Below, one piece after another: positions 53,106 to 61,680 of a stretch of 64,000 nt of DNA. Where the stretch lies: contig CAUDQR010000010.1 of the NCBI GenBank assembly GCA_958451615.1, forward strand, positions 1-64,000, read 5' to 3'. The notes beneath the pieces are model-generated. The model saw only the letters and a program-made list of their open reading frames with translations. It was not told where the DNA came from and made no database searches. Position 1 is the first letter of the stretch; every line of letters begins with the position of its first letter. The position numbers were made by a program, and so were the translations under genes. This stretch comes from an uncultured Collinsella sp. (lineage in GTDB: Bacteria; Actinomycetota; Coriobacteriia; Coriobacteriales; Coriobacteriaceae).

Positions 53106-55349
53106 TTACGCTTTCTTGCCAGATGCTTTAACAGCACCTGCCTTAGCCTTGGGAGCAGCCTTTTTGGTGGCTGTCTTTTTGGCCGTGGCGGGTTTGGTCG
53201 CCTTAGCCTTCGCCTTAGCCGGAGCCTTCTTAGCAGCCGCGGGCTTAGGTCTCACCGACGACGTGCGCTTCTTAGGCGCAGCCTTGGGCTCCTCAACCAC
53301 GGGCGGCCTATAGCTGCTGGGACCGCGGCGCTTAAGCACCACGCCTGCCAGGCCGGGAACCTTAATCTCAATGGAGTCCATCTGCCCGTTCCAGGGATAG
53401 GGCTCGCTCGAGCAGGTATAGGGTTCCTCGCCGGCGTATCCGCTGCCGCCAAACTCGGGACGGTCGGAGTCAAAGATGACCTCCCAGTCGCCCTCGCGCG
53501 GCACGCCTACGCGGAAGCTCTCGTAGCTCGCCGGGTCAAAGTTGATCAGGATCACCAGGTCGTCATCGACGTCCTCGCCCTGGCGCACAAAGCTCACGAT
53601 GGACTGCTTGGAGTTGTCCGCGTCGATCCAGGTAAAGCCGTCGTCGGTGTAGCCGCGTTCGTACAAGGCGGGCTCGGCGGTGTACAGGTGGTTGAGCGCC
53701 TTGATAAACGCCTGATGATGGCGGTGGGTCTCGTACTCCTCGGTCAGGAACCACTGGATGGACTCGTAGTAGCGCCACTCAATAAACTGGCCGATCTCGT
53801 TGCCCATAAAGTTGAGCTTGGCACCGGGATGCGTCATCTGGTAGAAGGCCAGCGTGCGCAGGCCGGCAAATTGGCGCCACCAGTCGCCCGGCATGCGGCC
53901 GATCAGCGAGCACTTGCCGTGTACGACCTCGTCGTGGCTCAGCGGGCAGATGAAGTTCTCGGTAAAGGCGTACATGATGGAGAACGTGAGCAGCCCGTGG
54001 TTGCCGGGGCGCCACGGAAAATCGGTCTGCATGTAGTGCAGGGTGTCGTTCATCCAACCCATGTCCCACTTGTAGTGGAAGCCCAGGCCGCCGTCCTGCG
54101 GCGGATAGGTCACGAGCGGCCACGCGGTGGACTCCTCGGCCATCATCATCACGTCAGGGAAGTGGGCCTCCACGGCGCAGTTGACCTGGCGGATAAAAGC
54201 GCTGGCGTCCAGGTCCTCCTCGGTACCGTACTTATTGAACTTCTTTTGGCCGGGATCGTCGATGCCAAAGTTGAGGTACAGCATGCTGGACACGCCGTCC
54301 ATGCGAATGCCGTCAACATGGAAGTTCTCGAGCCAGTACAGCACGTTGGAGACCAGGAAGGAGCGGACCTCGCCACGGGCGAAGTCGAACTTGTGCGTGC
54401 CCCAGTTGGGGTGAATCTCGTGCTCAAACAGCATGTGGCCGTTAAAGGTGGCAAGGCCGTGGGAGTCGGCGCAAAAACCGCCGGGCACCCAGTCCATGAT
54501 TACGCCAATGCCCGCCTTGTGACACGCATCGATAAAGTGCATGAGCTGCTGCGGGTCGCCATAGCGCGACGTGGCGGCATAGTAGCCGGTCGTCTGGTAG
54601 CCCCAGGAACCATCGAAGGGATGCTCCATAAGCGGCATGACCTCGATATGCGTGTAGCCCATGTCGTGCACGTAGTCCACGAGCTCGACCGACAGGTCGT
54701 CGTAGGTGTAGAACTCGCCGCGCTGCGCGGGGAAGGGGTCCATGGGACCGGGGTAGTTGCCGTACTCGTCCGGCTCGCCCTGTGGCGCGTCGCCGTGGCG
54801 TTTCCACGAGCCAATATGCACCTCGTAGATGTTAAGGGGCTGCGACATGTGGTTATGACTGGCGCGGCGCTTGAGCCATGCGGCGTCGTTCCACTTGTAG
54901 CCATCGAGGGTCCACAGCACGCTTGCCGTTCCCGGAGGGCACTCGGCCTTGAAGGCGTACGGATCGGCCTTGTAGAGCTTCTCGCCCTCGTTGGTCTCAA
55001 TGAGATACTTATAGAGCTGACCTTGTTCTGCGCCAGGAATAAAGCCTTCCCAAATAGCGCTCGTATGCACGGGCACCAGAGGGTTGGCTTCCTCATTCCA
55101 GTCGTTAAATTCGCCAATGACATGGACGCTCTTTACGTCGGGCGCCCAAACGCAAAAGCGCCAACCGCGCGTACGGTTCTGCGTGTCGGGGTGCGCGCCC
55201 ATCTTTTCCCAGCTGCGCTCCCACATGCCAATGCCAAACAGGTAGACATCGTCCTTAGAGAGCTCCGGTGCGTGCGGGGCGGCTTTACGGGTAGCAGGCT
55301 TTTTGGTTGCTGGCTTTAGCTTTGTATCGCTCACGTTTGATCCCATCAT
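53106..55349 (-). CDS. glgB: 1,4-alpha-glucan branching enzyme with basic N- and C-terminal tails
   Basis: A 747-residue GH13 branching enzyme. The start is uncertain: tandem ATGs at 55349 and 55346 and a GTG at 55334 are all possible. A basic N-terminal segment (KPATKKPATRKAAP) precedes a CBM48 domain (GWRFCVWAPDVKSVHVIGEFNDW). The catalytic domain has YTHIEVMPLMEHPFDGSWGYQ, DGIRMDGVSSML, MMAEESTAW and PLSHDEVVHGKCSL. After the beta-sandwich domain a tail of about 65 residues is almost only Lys, Ala, Pro and Thr, similar in style to the GlgA tail. It is the first gene of the glycogen operon. Confidence 0.94.
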   Translation of the reverse strand: MMGSNVSDTKLKPATKKPATRKAAPHAPELSKDDVYLFGIGMWERSWEKMGAHPDTQNRTRGWRFCVWAPDVKSVHVIGEFNDWNEEANPLVPVHTSAIWEGFIPGAEQGQLYKYLIETNEGEKLYKADPYAFKAECPPGTASVLWTLDGYKWNDAAWLKRRASHNHMSQPLNIYEVHIGSWKRHGDAPQGEPDEYGNYPGPMDPFPAQRGEFYTYDDLSVELVDYVHDMGYTHIEVMPLMEHPFDGSWGYQTTGYYAATSRYGDPQQLMHFIDACHKAGIGVIMDWVPGGFCADSHGLATFNGHMLFEHEIHPNWGTHKFDFARGEVRSFLVSNVLYWLENFHVDGIRMDGVSSMLYLNFGIDDPGQKKFNKYGTEEDLDASAFIRQVNCAVEAHFPDVMMMAEESTAWPLVTYPPQDGGLGFHYKWDMGWMNDTLHYMQTDFPWRPGNHGLLTFSIMYAFTENFICPLSHDEVVHGKCSLIGRMPGDWWRQFAGLRTLAFYQMTHPGAKLNFMGNEIGQFIEWRYYESIQWFLTEEYETHRHHQAFIKALNHLYTAEPALYERGYTDDGFTWIDADNSKQSIVSFVRQGEDVDDDLVILINFDPASYESFRVGVPREGDWEVIFDSDRPEFGGSGYAGEEPYTCSSEPYPWNGQMDSIEIKVPGLAGVVLKRRGPSSYRPPVVEEPKAAPKKRTSSVRPKPAAAKKAPAKAKAKATKPATAKKTATKKAAPKAKAGAVKASGKKA

Positions 55350-55434
55350 GACGCGGCAGCGTGTTGCCTTGGTGACTAGATGCGAAAGGTCCAAGGCTGC
55401 ACGAATCGAGGGGACGGCGATAGTTCTATGATTC

Positions 55435-55460
55435 GTTCCACCTCGCGTGCTCGGTGGAAC
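55435..55460 (-). promoter_or_regulatory. Leader hairpin before glgB
   Basis: GTTCCACC (55435-55442) pairs perfectly with GGTGGAAC (55453-55460) over a 10-base loop, about 85 bases before the glgB start. There is no clear T-run after it on the minus strand. It is probably in the 5' untranslated region of the glycogen operon. Confidence 0.5.
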
Positions 55461-55570
55461 TTTCGGCACGAAATACGATAACACCTGTTCGTTACTTTTA
55501 TGGAGAAAAGTGGATTTGCGGCGGCGTTTAATCGGCGAGCGCCATGTTTATACCACTGGCAGAATTGCGA

Positions 55571-55658
55571 TGGTAAAACTCTTGACAGTTTTACCAAATA
55601 GAGTTTCTAGACTATTAGATTAACGTTTGGTAAAACGTTTTTAGCAGGATGTTTACCA
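55571..55658. promoter_or_regulatory. Divergent control region: repeated TGGTAAAAC operator half-sites with -35 boxes
   Basis: TGGTAAAAC (55571-55579) and GTTTTACCA (55588-55596) form a perfect inverted repeat. A second pair, TGGTAAAAC (55628-55636) and GTTTACCA (55651-55658), follows. The second contains a LacI-family-like palindrome TAAAACGTTTTTA (55631-55643). A TTGACA -35 for the plus strand (55582-55587) lies between the arms of the first repeat. On the minus strand an extended -10 TGGTATAAA ends near 55547. One repressor could therefore control the glycogen operon and the HAD phosphatase gene together. Confidence 0.55.
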
Positions 55659-55680
55659 TTTGACATCGAAAGGTTCGTTT

Positions 55681-56370
55681 ATGTCCCAGACCGCTGCTCC
55701 CAATGTCGCTTTTATTTTCGATTGCGACGGCACACTGGTTAATAGCACCCCCGTCTGGGGCTATGCACAGCCCGAGTTGTTGCGACGCCACGGAGTTGAC
55801 GTGACGGTCGACGATTTTGCCCAGTTTGAGCATTTGTCGCTCGAGGATGAGTGCCAGGCCTACCACGACACCTGGGGTATTGGAGCGAATGGCGAGGAGC
55901 TGTATCGCGAGCTGAGCGACATCCTGATCGATGGCTACTCCAAGGTGCCGCCGCGCGAGGGGCTCCTGGTATTTTTGGAGCAGGCGAAGGCGGCGGCCAT
56001 TGCCATGTGCGTTGCCACGTCCACACCGGCCGAGCTGGTTAAGTCTGCGCTTGCGGGTGCCGGGCTCGATGCCTACATGGAGTTTGTGACCACCACGGGC
56101 GAGGCGGGACGCTCCAAGCAGTTCCCCGACGTGTACGAGCTGGCGTTGCGTCGCCTGGAGGAGCGCCATGGGCACAAGTTTGAGCGCACGTGGGTGTTTG
56201 AGGACGCGGTCTTTGGCCTTAAGAGCTCTGGGGCCGCCGGCTTTAAGCGTGTGGGTATTTATGATCCGCACGGCCGCATGAAGCGCGACGACGTACGCAC
56301 CAACTGCGATATCTTTATCGACAGCTATGAGGACCTGGATTTGGCCCGCGTGCTTGCATTTGAGGGATAG
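55681..56370 (+). CDS. HAD-superfamily phosphatase (subfamily IA)
   Basis: A 229-residue hydrolase. The ATG at 55681 follows GAAAGG. Motif I is IFDCDGTLVNSTPVW (nucleophile Asp and acid Asp), motif II is VATSTPAELVKSAL, with a Lys following in the SKQFPDVYELALRRL segment, and motif III is WVFEDAVFGLKSSGAAG. A helical cap follows motif I. The fold and length fit beta-phosphoglucomutase or sugar-phosphate phosphatases. It is divergent from the glycogen operon and shares its operator region, so a sugar phosphate is a reasonable but unproven substrate. Confidence 0.88.
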   Translation: MSQTAAPNVAFIFDCDGTLVNSTPVWGYAQPELLRRHGVDVTVDDFAQFEHLSLEDECQAYHDTWGIGANGEELYRELSDILIDGYSKVPPREGLLVFLEQAKAAAIAMCVATSTPAELVKSALAGAGLDAYMEFVTTTGEAGRSKQFPDVYELALRRLEERHGHKFERTWVFEDAVFGLKSSGAAGFKRVGIYDPHGRMKRDDVRTNCDIFIDSYEDLDLARVLAFEG

Positions 56371-56379
56371 GCGAGGGCT

Positions 56380-57021
56380 GTGGCTTGTAAGGTATTAGTG
56401 GTCTGCGGCTCGCCCGTGGTGGCGAGCGCGGACCTGTTGAGTAGGCTAGTGGGGGAGTGCGATCACGTTGTCGCCGTGGACCGCGGGCTCGATGCGCTGC
56501 TGGGCGCCGGCCTGGGCTGCGACGTTTATGTGGGGGATGCCGACACGGTGAGCGATGCGGGCCGCGCGCTGATCGATGCCGCCACCGACTTTGAAGTTGA
56601 GCGCCACGACCCGTACAAGGACTATACCGATCTTGCGCTGGCGCTTGATTCCGTCCGCCGTCGCTGGCCAGGTGCCGAAGTAGTTGCGACCTGCGCCACC
56701 GGCGGCCGCCCGGATATGGCGCTTTCCGTACTGGGCCTGCTCGCGGGCTACAATGACGCCCCCGTCTGGATTGCCGAGGACAAGGTGGTCGCCCGCATCC
56801 TTCGCGCAGGCGAATCGTGGACCATCGAAGGCGCTGAAGGCAAGACGTTCTCCATCATCGCCATAGCCCCCAACACCGAGGTAAGCGAACATGGCTTGGA
56901 GTGGGAACTAGATCACGCTTCGTTAGTTCTACTAGCCGACACGGGCATCTCTAACGTCGTCAGGTCAACAGCCACGATCCAAGTCCACACCGGCACCGCC
57001 ATCACTTACCTATATCGATAG
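56380..57021 (+). CDS. Thiamine pyrophosphokinase-like protein
   Basis: A 213-residue protein resembling ThiN/TPK, which pyrophosphorylates thiamine. The GTG at 56380 follows GCGAGGG. Features in order: VAVDRGLDALLGAGLGCDVYVGDADTV near residues 30-55, HDPYKDYTDLALALDSV with the KD-TD metal site, GGRPDMALSVLGLL (the family usually has GGRxDH), and a C-terminal beta-sandwich with LLADTGISNVVR. The Met in place of His in the GGR motif and Ala in GDADTV (usually GDxDS) are mild deviations. The gene follows the HAD gene by 9 bases. Confidence 0.85.
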   Translation: MACKVLVVCGSPVVASADLLSRLVGECDHVVAVDRGLDALLGAGLGCDVYVGDADTVSDAGRALIDAATDFEVERHDPYKDYTDLALALDSVRRRWPGAEVVATCATGGRPDMALSVLGLLAGYNDAPVWIAEDKVVARILRAGESWTIEGAEGKTFSIIAIAPNTEVSEHGLEWELDHASLVLLADTGISNVVRSTATIQVHTGTAITYLYR

Positions 57022-57048
57022 GCATTTAGAATCTGACTCAAAAAGTCC

Positions 57049-57077
57049 TTGCACGCCGCGCCAACTTCCCCTATAGT
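57049..57077 (+). promoter_or_regulatory. Promoter of tRNA-Ala
   Basis: TTGCAC (57049-57054) and TATAGT (57072-57077) are separated by exactly 17 bases, and the tRNA starts 13 bases after the -10. This is the best sigma70-type promoter match in the window. Confidence 0.8.
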
Positions 57078-57090
57078 ATTTCGACGTCAC

Positions 57091-57166
57091 GGGGGCGTAG
57101 CTCAGCTGGGAGAGCGCTTGACTGGCAGTCAAGAGGTCAGGGGTTCGATCCCCCTCGTCTCCACCA
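57091..57166 (+). tRNA. tRNA-Ala (anticodon GGC)
   Basis: A complete 76-base tRNA. The acceptor GGGGGCG pairs with CGTCTCC and includes the G3-U70 pair that marks alanine tRNAs. The anticodon arm CTTGA-CTGGCAG-TCAAG gives anticodon GGC (codon GCC). The T arm AGGGG-TTCGATC-CCCCT, discriminator A and an encoded CCA follow. Confidence 0.95.
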
Positions 57167-57176
57167 TCGTGAATGC

Positions 57177-57207
57177 AAGGGCCTTCGGTATCCCGAAGGC
57201 CTTTTTT
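57177..57207 (+). terminator. Terminator of tRNA-Ala
   Basis: GGCCTTCGG (57180-57188) pairs with CCGAAGGCC (57193-57201), followed by six T. It lies 13 bases after the CCA end. Confidence 0.92.
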
Positions 57208-57744
57208 CATGCCAATACGCCTTGCGCCACAAACCCAATCCACACCAAAAAAAGTTGCACAATTTATTTCCCATCTCTGTACATAGTTTGTTAGACAGGC
57301 GCAATTACCAGTGCAGCTCGCTGCTCCATTTAGGCATCGGGAACGTCTCCGATCACCGGCAATACCTCAATAACCTGCGTCAACGTGAACAACATCCCAA
57401 AACAACCCCCTTTAGCACGTCAAATGAACGATATGTTGTCCAACGCAACCCAAATCAGTTTCGCTATCAGCTTGTGCTAGGATACCTAACGTTACATGAG
57501 TTCAACTGTGCTCGCGGCTCCAGCAAGTTGCAAAGCGCAGGGTCGATCAGCATCCGGCCGTAACGGCGGTGCCAGAAACACCACGAGCTCCAATAAAGAG
57601 GCCTTGCGACTTTAATTATTTGCTTTGCGTTAATTCCAAGATGCAAATAATTATTAGTAGGCATGCTAAAACGTAGCAGTCCTTCAGCTGTTTGCGTGCG
57701 GTCCATTTTTGAATTTGCTTGACTGGGTCGCACGCAGCCAGCTT
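57208..57744 (+). other. Long intergenic region upstream of the polysaccharide cluster
   Basis: About 540 bases with lower GC than neighbouring genes and no reading frame resembling a known protein. TTGCAC near 57270 with TGTACA 17 bases on, or TACATA 19 bases on, could be a promoter for the cluster, which would give a leader RNA of more than 600 bases. No repeat family of the window is seen here. Confidence 0.4.
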
Positions 57745-57778
57745 AGGTTGTTGGCGTATTTGCGATACGCAACAACCT
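57745..57778 (+). ncRNA. Strong leader hairpin upstream of the NusG paralogue
   Basis: AGGTTGTT (57745-57752) pairs with AACAACCT (57771-57778), and GCGTAT (57754-57759) with ATACGC (57765-57770), giving a 14-bp stem with one bulged base and a 5-base loop. No T-run follows, so it is not a terminator. It is a candidate RNA recognition element for the LoaP-type protein encoded downstream. Confidence 0.55.
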
Positions 57779-57837
57779 CAGCGCTGCTTCTATACATACC
57801 GTTCACGGTGGGGCAGAGCCACGTGCTTGTCTGACTG

Positions 57838-57910
57838 GGCTCAGGGTTTGAATATGGAGCGCCTTCGCGCACAAGCGCCCTGGCGAAGCCATACCCAAAC
57901 CCCGTGAGCC
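57838..57910 (+). ncRNA. Multi-part stem directly before the NusG paralogue
   Basis: GGCTC (57838-57842) pairs with GAGCC (57906-57910), GGGTTTG (57844-57850) with CAAACCC (57896-57902), and TATGG (57853-57857) with CCATA (57889-57893). A further GCG-rich hairpin closes the top. The structure ends about 12 bases before the ribosome binding site AGGAAGGGG. It could bind the antiterminator or control its translation. Confidence 0.5.
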
Positions 57911-57939
57911 ACACGTAAGACAGGAAGGGGGTGGTGCTC

Positions 57940-58485
57940 GTGTGGTATGTTATCCAGGTCATTAACGGTCGCGAAGACGTAATGCGCGAGCGCATCGAGC
58001 TCATGGTGCCGGCTGGCGTTATGCAGGAGCTCTTTTATCCCCAATATCATACCGAGATCAAGGTTCACGGCGAATGGGTCAATACGACCAAGCCGCTCTT
58101 TCCCGGTTATCTTATCTGCGATACGGCAGATCCCCGCACCGTGCAACAGTATCTGCTACGCATGGACGACTTTGCCCGGGTGTTATCCCAGGACGGTCAG
58201 TTTGTGCCGCTGGCAAAAGAAGAGGTTCAGCTCATTGGTGGCTTTACGCATAGGGGAGACCGCGTAATGCCCATGAGTGAGGCCCTAAAAGACGGCGACA
58301 AGGTCGTAGTGACGGCAGGTCCGCTGCTGGGCCACGAAGGCCTTATCAAAACCATTAACAGACGCAAGAGCACTGCGTATTTGGAGCTCGACCTGTGCGG
58401 CCGACGCGTAACAACCCGTGTTGGCCTCGCTGTGCTTTCGGCCGAGCAGCGCGTAATGCGAAACCTTAAAAAGGCGATTGCCTAA
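57940..58485 (+). CDS. NusG paralogue, LoaP-type transcription antiterminator
   Basis: A 181-residue protein. Three in-frame GTG codons (57931, 57934, 57940) are possible; the last gives the family-typical start WYVIQV and good spacing to AGGAAGGGG. The N-terminal NGN domain spans about 1-110, with LFYPQYHTEIKVHGEWVNTTKPLFPGYLICDT. A KOW-type C-terminal domain follows, with GDKVVVTAGPLLGHEGLIKTINRRKSTAYLEL near residues 125-155. Specialised NusG proteins of this kind are known to be encoded at the head of long polysaccharide or antibiotic operons and to prevent early termination there. Here it leads the surface polysaccharide cluster and is preceded by a structured leader. Confidence 0.88.
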   Translation: MWYVIQVINGREDVMRERIELMVPAGVMQELFYPQYHTEIKVHGEWVNTTKPLFPGYLICDTADPRTVQQYLLRMDDFARVLSQDGQFVPLAKEEVQLIGGFTHRGDRVMPMSEALKDGDKVVVTAGPLLGHEGLIKTINRRKSTAYLELDLCGRRVTTRVGLAVLSAEQRVMRNLKKAIA

Positions 58486-58564
58486 CTGCGGGCGGCTGCT
58501 TAAAGGAGCAAAGGGGATCCCCGGGCCGGGGATAACGGGATCAACAGGGAAGAGAAGAAGAGTT

Positions 58565-60445
58565 TTGAACACCGAATCCAAGAGCGCAAAGCAAAAGGGG
58601 AAGTTGAGCGCCTTCGAGCCGTATGCGTTGATGGCATATGACATTGCGGCAACTTTTATTGCTGTGTTTGTTGCATCGTGGGGAACGCAGCATTGGGCGA
58701 CGATCGGCGGAGCAGCCGGCGCATGCCCGGCTATTCTTGTGCTCGCGCTTGTTAACGTTGCTGTCTTTTGGTTCTTTCATATGTATAGCAGCTTGTGGCG
58801 CTATGCGAGCATTTCCGAGGCTGGACGTATTGTTGCTGCTGTAACGGTAGGCTCAGTCATTGGCGACGTTATCTTTAACCTGTTATTTGGCAAGGGCATG
58901 ACCCTTCGTGAGGACGTCATGGCATGGGCTGTCATCCTCATCATTTGCGGAGGCGGACGCTTTGCTATTCGTGCAATTTATGGTAGCCAGGCATGGCGGT
59001 TTAAAAGCAAATCAGATGCTCATTTACCTCGTACGCTCATCGTGGGAGCAGGGGAGACCGGTTCGCTTACTATTAAGCGCATGCTCAGCAACGATCCCGA
59101 TATGGTTGGAGATCCTGTTGCCGTCGTTGATGACGATCCCAATAAACAAAATCAGCGAATTCACGACATTAAAGTCTGCGGTACCTGTGCGGATATTCCG
59201 ACGATTGCGCATGCCTGTGAAGCCGAACAAATCGCAGTCGCCATTCCAAGTGCTACTTTTGATGAACGCCAGAGAATCTATGACCTCTGCATGAAAACGG
59301 GAATTAGGGTATTAACCTTGCCCAATGTGCGCGACATTCCTATAAGCGGTCTTGGCAGGGTTGCCCTTCGCGAAGTCGAAATCAGCGATCTGCTATCTCG
59401 TGAAGAAAAATCACTTAATCTAGACCAGATGGGCTATGTTGCGGGCAAACGCATTTTGGTTACCGGCGGTGGCGGTTCTATCGGTTCTGAGCTCGTGCGT
59501 CAGCTACTTCCGGCAAAGCCTGCTCAAATCATTTTGTTCGATATCTACGAGAACACGACGTATGAGCTGTACCATGACATTATCAAGTCGGCTCGGGATC
59601 AAGGCACCGATATTCAGGTGTTTATCGGTTCTATCACGCACTCGCCTGCAATCGAGCATGTTTTCGAAACTTATCGGCCGCAAGTTGTCTTCCACGCGGC
59701 GGCACACAAGCATGTTCCCCTTATGGAACATAATGCGCGTGAGGCAATTGAAAATAACGTGTTTGGCACCCTCAATGTTGTGCGATTAGCTGATAAGTAT
59801 CAGTGCAGTCATTTCGTACAAATTTCTACTGATAAGGCCGTTAATCCCGCAAATGTAATGGGTGCTACCAAACGCATGGACGAGATGATCGTTCAGTATT
59901 ATGCGGCCAACAGCAAGACCATTTTTACTGCAGTCCGTTTTGGCAATGTTCTTGGTAGCCATGGTTCGGTCATCCCGCTCTTTAAGCGTCAACTTCACGA
60001 GGGCGGTCCCATCACCATTACACATAAGGACATCACACGTTACTTTATGACGATTCCTGAGGCCAGCAAATTGGTCATTACAGCCGGTGCGCTTGCTCAT
60101 GGCGGCGAGATTTTTGTTTTGGACATGGGTGAGCCTGTCAAGATCTACGACCTTGCCATCAACCTTATTACGCTGAGCGGTCTTAAGCCCGGCAAGGATA
60201 TCGAGGTCAAAGAGGTCGGCCTACGTCCTGGCGAAAAAATGTATGAGGAGCTCCTTATGGACAACGAGCAACTCCTGCCTACCGAGCATTCCGAGATTCG
60301 TATTTCCACGGCCGAGGCAGACAAGATGGAAGAGATTAAGGACAAGCTCGAGAAGCTCGAGGCCTGTCTGAATGGCACGAACGACGAGATTAAAACGGTT
60401 CTTGCCGAAGTTGTCCCAACGTATCACCCACAGTACAACGACTAG
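58565..60445 (+). CDS. Membrane nucleotide-sugar 4,6-dehydratase (PglF/CapD/WbpM family)
   Basis: A 626-residue enzyme. The TTG at 58565 follows GGGAAGAGAAGAAG; an upstream TTG at 58478 overlaps the loaP-type gene. About four membrane helices lie in residues 18-150. A first Rossmann domain follows (TLIVGAGETGSLTIKRML). The catalytic SDR domain has ILVTGGGGSIGSELVRQLL near residue 295, FHAAAHKHVPLMEHN, and an ISTDKAVNPANVMGATKRMDE active-site region in which Met occupies the usual Tyr position, as is known for the WbpM/PglF group. It probably makes a UDP-4-keto-6-deoxy-HexNAc intermediate. Confidence 0.92.
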   Translation: MNTESKSAKQKGKLSAFEPYALMAYDIAATFIAVFVASWGTQHWATIGGAAGACPAILVLALVNVAVFWFFHMYSSLWRYASISEAGRIVAAVTVGSVIGDVIFNLLFGKGMTLREDVMAWAVILIICGGGRFAIRAIYGSQAWRFKSKSDAHLPRTLIVGAGETGSLTIKRMLSNDPDMVGDPVAVVDDDPNKQNQRIHDIKVCGTCADIPTIAHACEAEQIAVAIPSATFDERQRIYDLCMKTGIRVLTLPNVRDIPISGLGRVALREVEISDLLSREEKSLNLDQMGYVAGKRILVTGGGGSIGSELVRQLLPAKPAQIILFDIYENTTYELYHDIIKSARDQGTDIQVFIGSITHSPAIEHVFETYRPQVVFHAAAHKHVPLMEHNAREAIENNVFGTLNVVRLADKYQCSHFVQISTDKAVNPANVMGATKRMDEMIVQYYAANSKTIFTAVRFGNVLGSHGSVIPLFKRQLHEGGPITITHKDITRYFMTIPEASKLVITAGALAHGGEIFVLDMGEPVKIYDLAINLITLSGLKPGKDIEVKEVGLRPGEKMYEELLMDNEQLLPTEHSEIRISTAEADKMEEIKDKLEKLEACLNGTNDEIKTVLAEVVPTYHPQYND

Positions 60446-60462
60446 TTGGAAGAGGCAGAATA

Positions 60463-61680
60463 ATGACTGTAAAGATGAACATCCCGTTTTCGCCGCCTGA
60501 TATTACCGAGGCAGAAATTGTCGAAGTTGCAGAAGCCCTTCGATCCGGATGGATTACTACTGGTCCACGTACCAAGAAACTCGAAGCAAGGTTGGCAGAT
60601 TATTTGAAAGCCGAAAGGGTCTGCTGCCTAAATTCACAGACTGCATGTGCAGAAATGGCGCTTCGTCTTCTTAATGTGGGACCTGGCGATGAAGTAATTG
60701 TTCCTGCTTATACTTACACGGCAAGCGCCTCTGTTGTGTGCCACGTGGGTGCCAAACTCGTGCTTATCGATTGCCAGCCGAATAGTTTCGAAATGGATTA
60801 CGATGCTGTTGAGGCTGCCGTTAATGAGAACACAAAAGCAATCATTCCTGTTGATCTTGGTGGTGTTCCTTGCAATTACGATCGTATTTTCGAAATCGTT
60901 AAGTCTAAGCGTAATCTGTTTAAACCAAATGGCGAAATTCAGGAGGCTCTGGGGCGCATCGCGGTTTGCGCAGATACTGCCCATGCCTTAGGCGCAATTT
61001 GGCATGGCAAGATGGTTGGCTCTATCGCCGATTTCAGCTCGTTCAGCTTCCATGCCGTAAAGAATTTGACCACTGCCGAGGGTGGTTGCCTTGCTTGGCG
61101 TGCCATTTCCGGCATCGACTCTGAGGCCATGTATAAGAAGCTGCAGCTCCTGAGTCTTCATGGCCAAAGCAAGGATGCCTTGGCTAAGACCAAGCTTGGT
61201 GCTTGGGAATATGACATTGTTGGTCCTTGGTATAAATGCAATATGACTGACATGCAAGCTGCTTTAGGTCTCGTTCAGCTCGATCGTTATGAGGGCATGC
61301 TTGCGCGACGCAAAGAGATTATCGAGCGTTACAATGCTGCTCTGACCCCGCTGGGTATTGAGCCTCTAAATCATTTTACAGGCGAGCGCCAGTCTTCGGG
61401 TCACCTGTATATTTGTCGTATCCCCGGGTTTAATCTCGGAAAGCGCAATGAAATTATCATAAAGATGGCAGAGCTTGGTGTTGCTACAAACGTTCATTAC
61501 AAGCCTTTGCCCATGCACACGGCATATAAGAATCTTGGGTTTAACATTTCCGAATTTCCGAATGCGTACAAACATTTTGAGAATGAAATCACGTTGCCGC
61601 TGCATACTCGCCTTACTGACGACGAAGTCAATTACGTCATCGACTGCTTCAAGGCCTGTCTCTTAGAGCTTGGTGCGTAG
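60463..61680 (+). CDS. DegT/DnrJ/EryC1/StrS-family sugar aminotransferase
   Basis: A 405-residue PLP enzyme that aminates keto-sugars. Features: IPFSPPDITEAEIVEVAEALRSGWITTGPRTKKLEARLADYL at the N-terminus, VIVPAYTYTASASVV, AVCADTAHALGAIWHGK, and the PLP lysine in FSFHAVKNLTTAEGGCLAW. The C-terminal part has HYKPLPMHTAYKN. It directly follows the 4,6-dehydratase, so together they would give a 4-amino-4,6-dideoxy-HexNAc nucleotide, as in bacillosamine-type routes. No acetyltransferase gene is next to it within the window. Confidence 0.92.
   Translation: MTVKMNIPFSPPDITEAEIVEVAEALRSGWITTGPRTKKLEARLADYLKAERVCCLNSQTACAEMALRLLNVGPGDEVIVPAYTYTASASVVCHVGAKLVLIDCQPNSFEMDYDAVEAAVNENTKAIIPVDLGGVPCNYDRIFEIVKSKRNLFKPNGEIQEALGRIAVCADTAHALGAIWHGKMVGSIADFSSFSFHAVKNLTTAEGGCLAWRAISGIDSEAMYKKLQLLSLHGQSKDALAKTKLGAWEYDIVGPWYKCNMTDMQAALGLVQLDRYEGMLARRKEIIERYNAALTPLGIEPLNHFTGERQSSGHLYICRIPGFNLGKRNEIIIKMAELGVATNVHYKPLPMHTAYKNLGFNISEFPNAYKHFENEITLPLHTRLTDDEVNYVIDCFKACLLELGA

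Noticed and set aside
50591..53131. Long plus-strand open frame of over 800 codons
   Set aside because: It lies antisense to glgP, whose catalytic motifs are intact. Its translation resembles no known family. It is a by-product of GC-rich codon use.
53091..55319. Plus-strand open frame of over 700 codons
   Set aside because: It is antisense to glgB and is Leu/Val/His-rich without recognisable motifs.
57467..57733. Minus-strand open frame in the gap before the polysaccharide cluster
   Set aside because: It has 88 codons, no ribosome binding site and no recognisable motif. A remnant is possible but cannot be supported.
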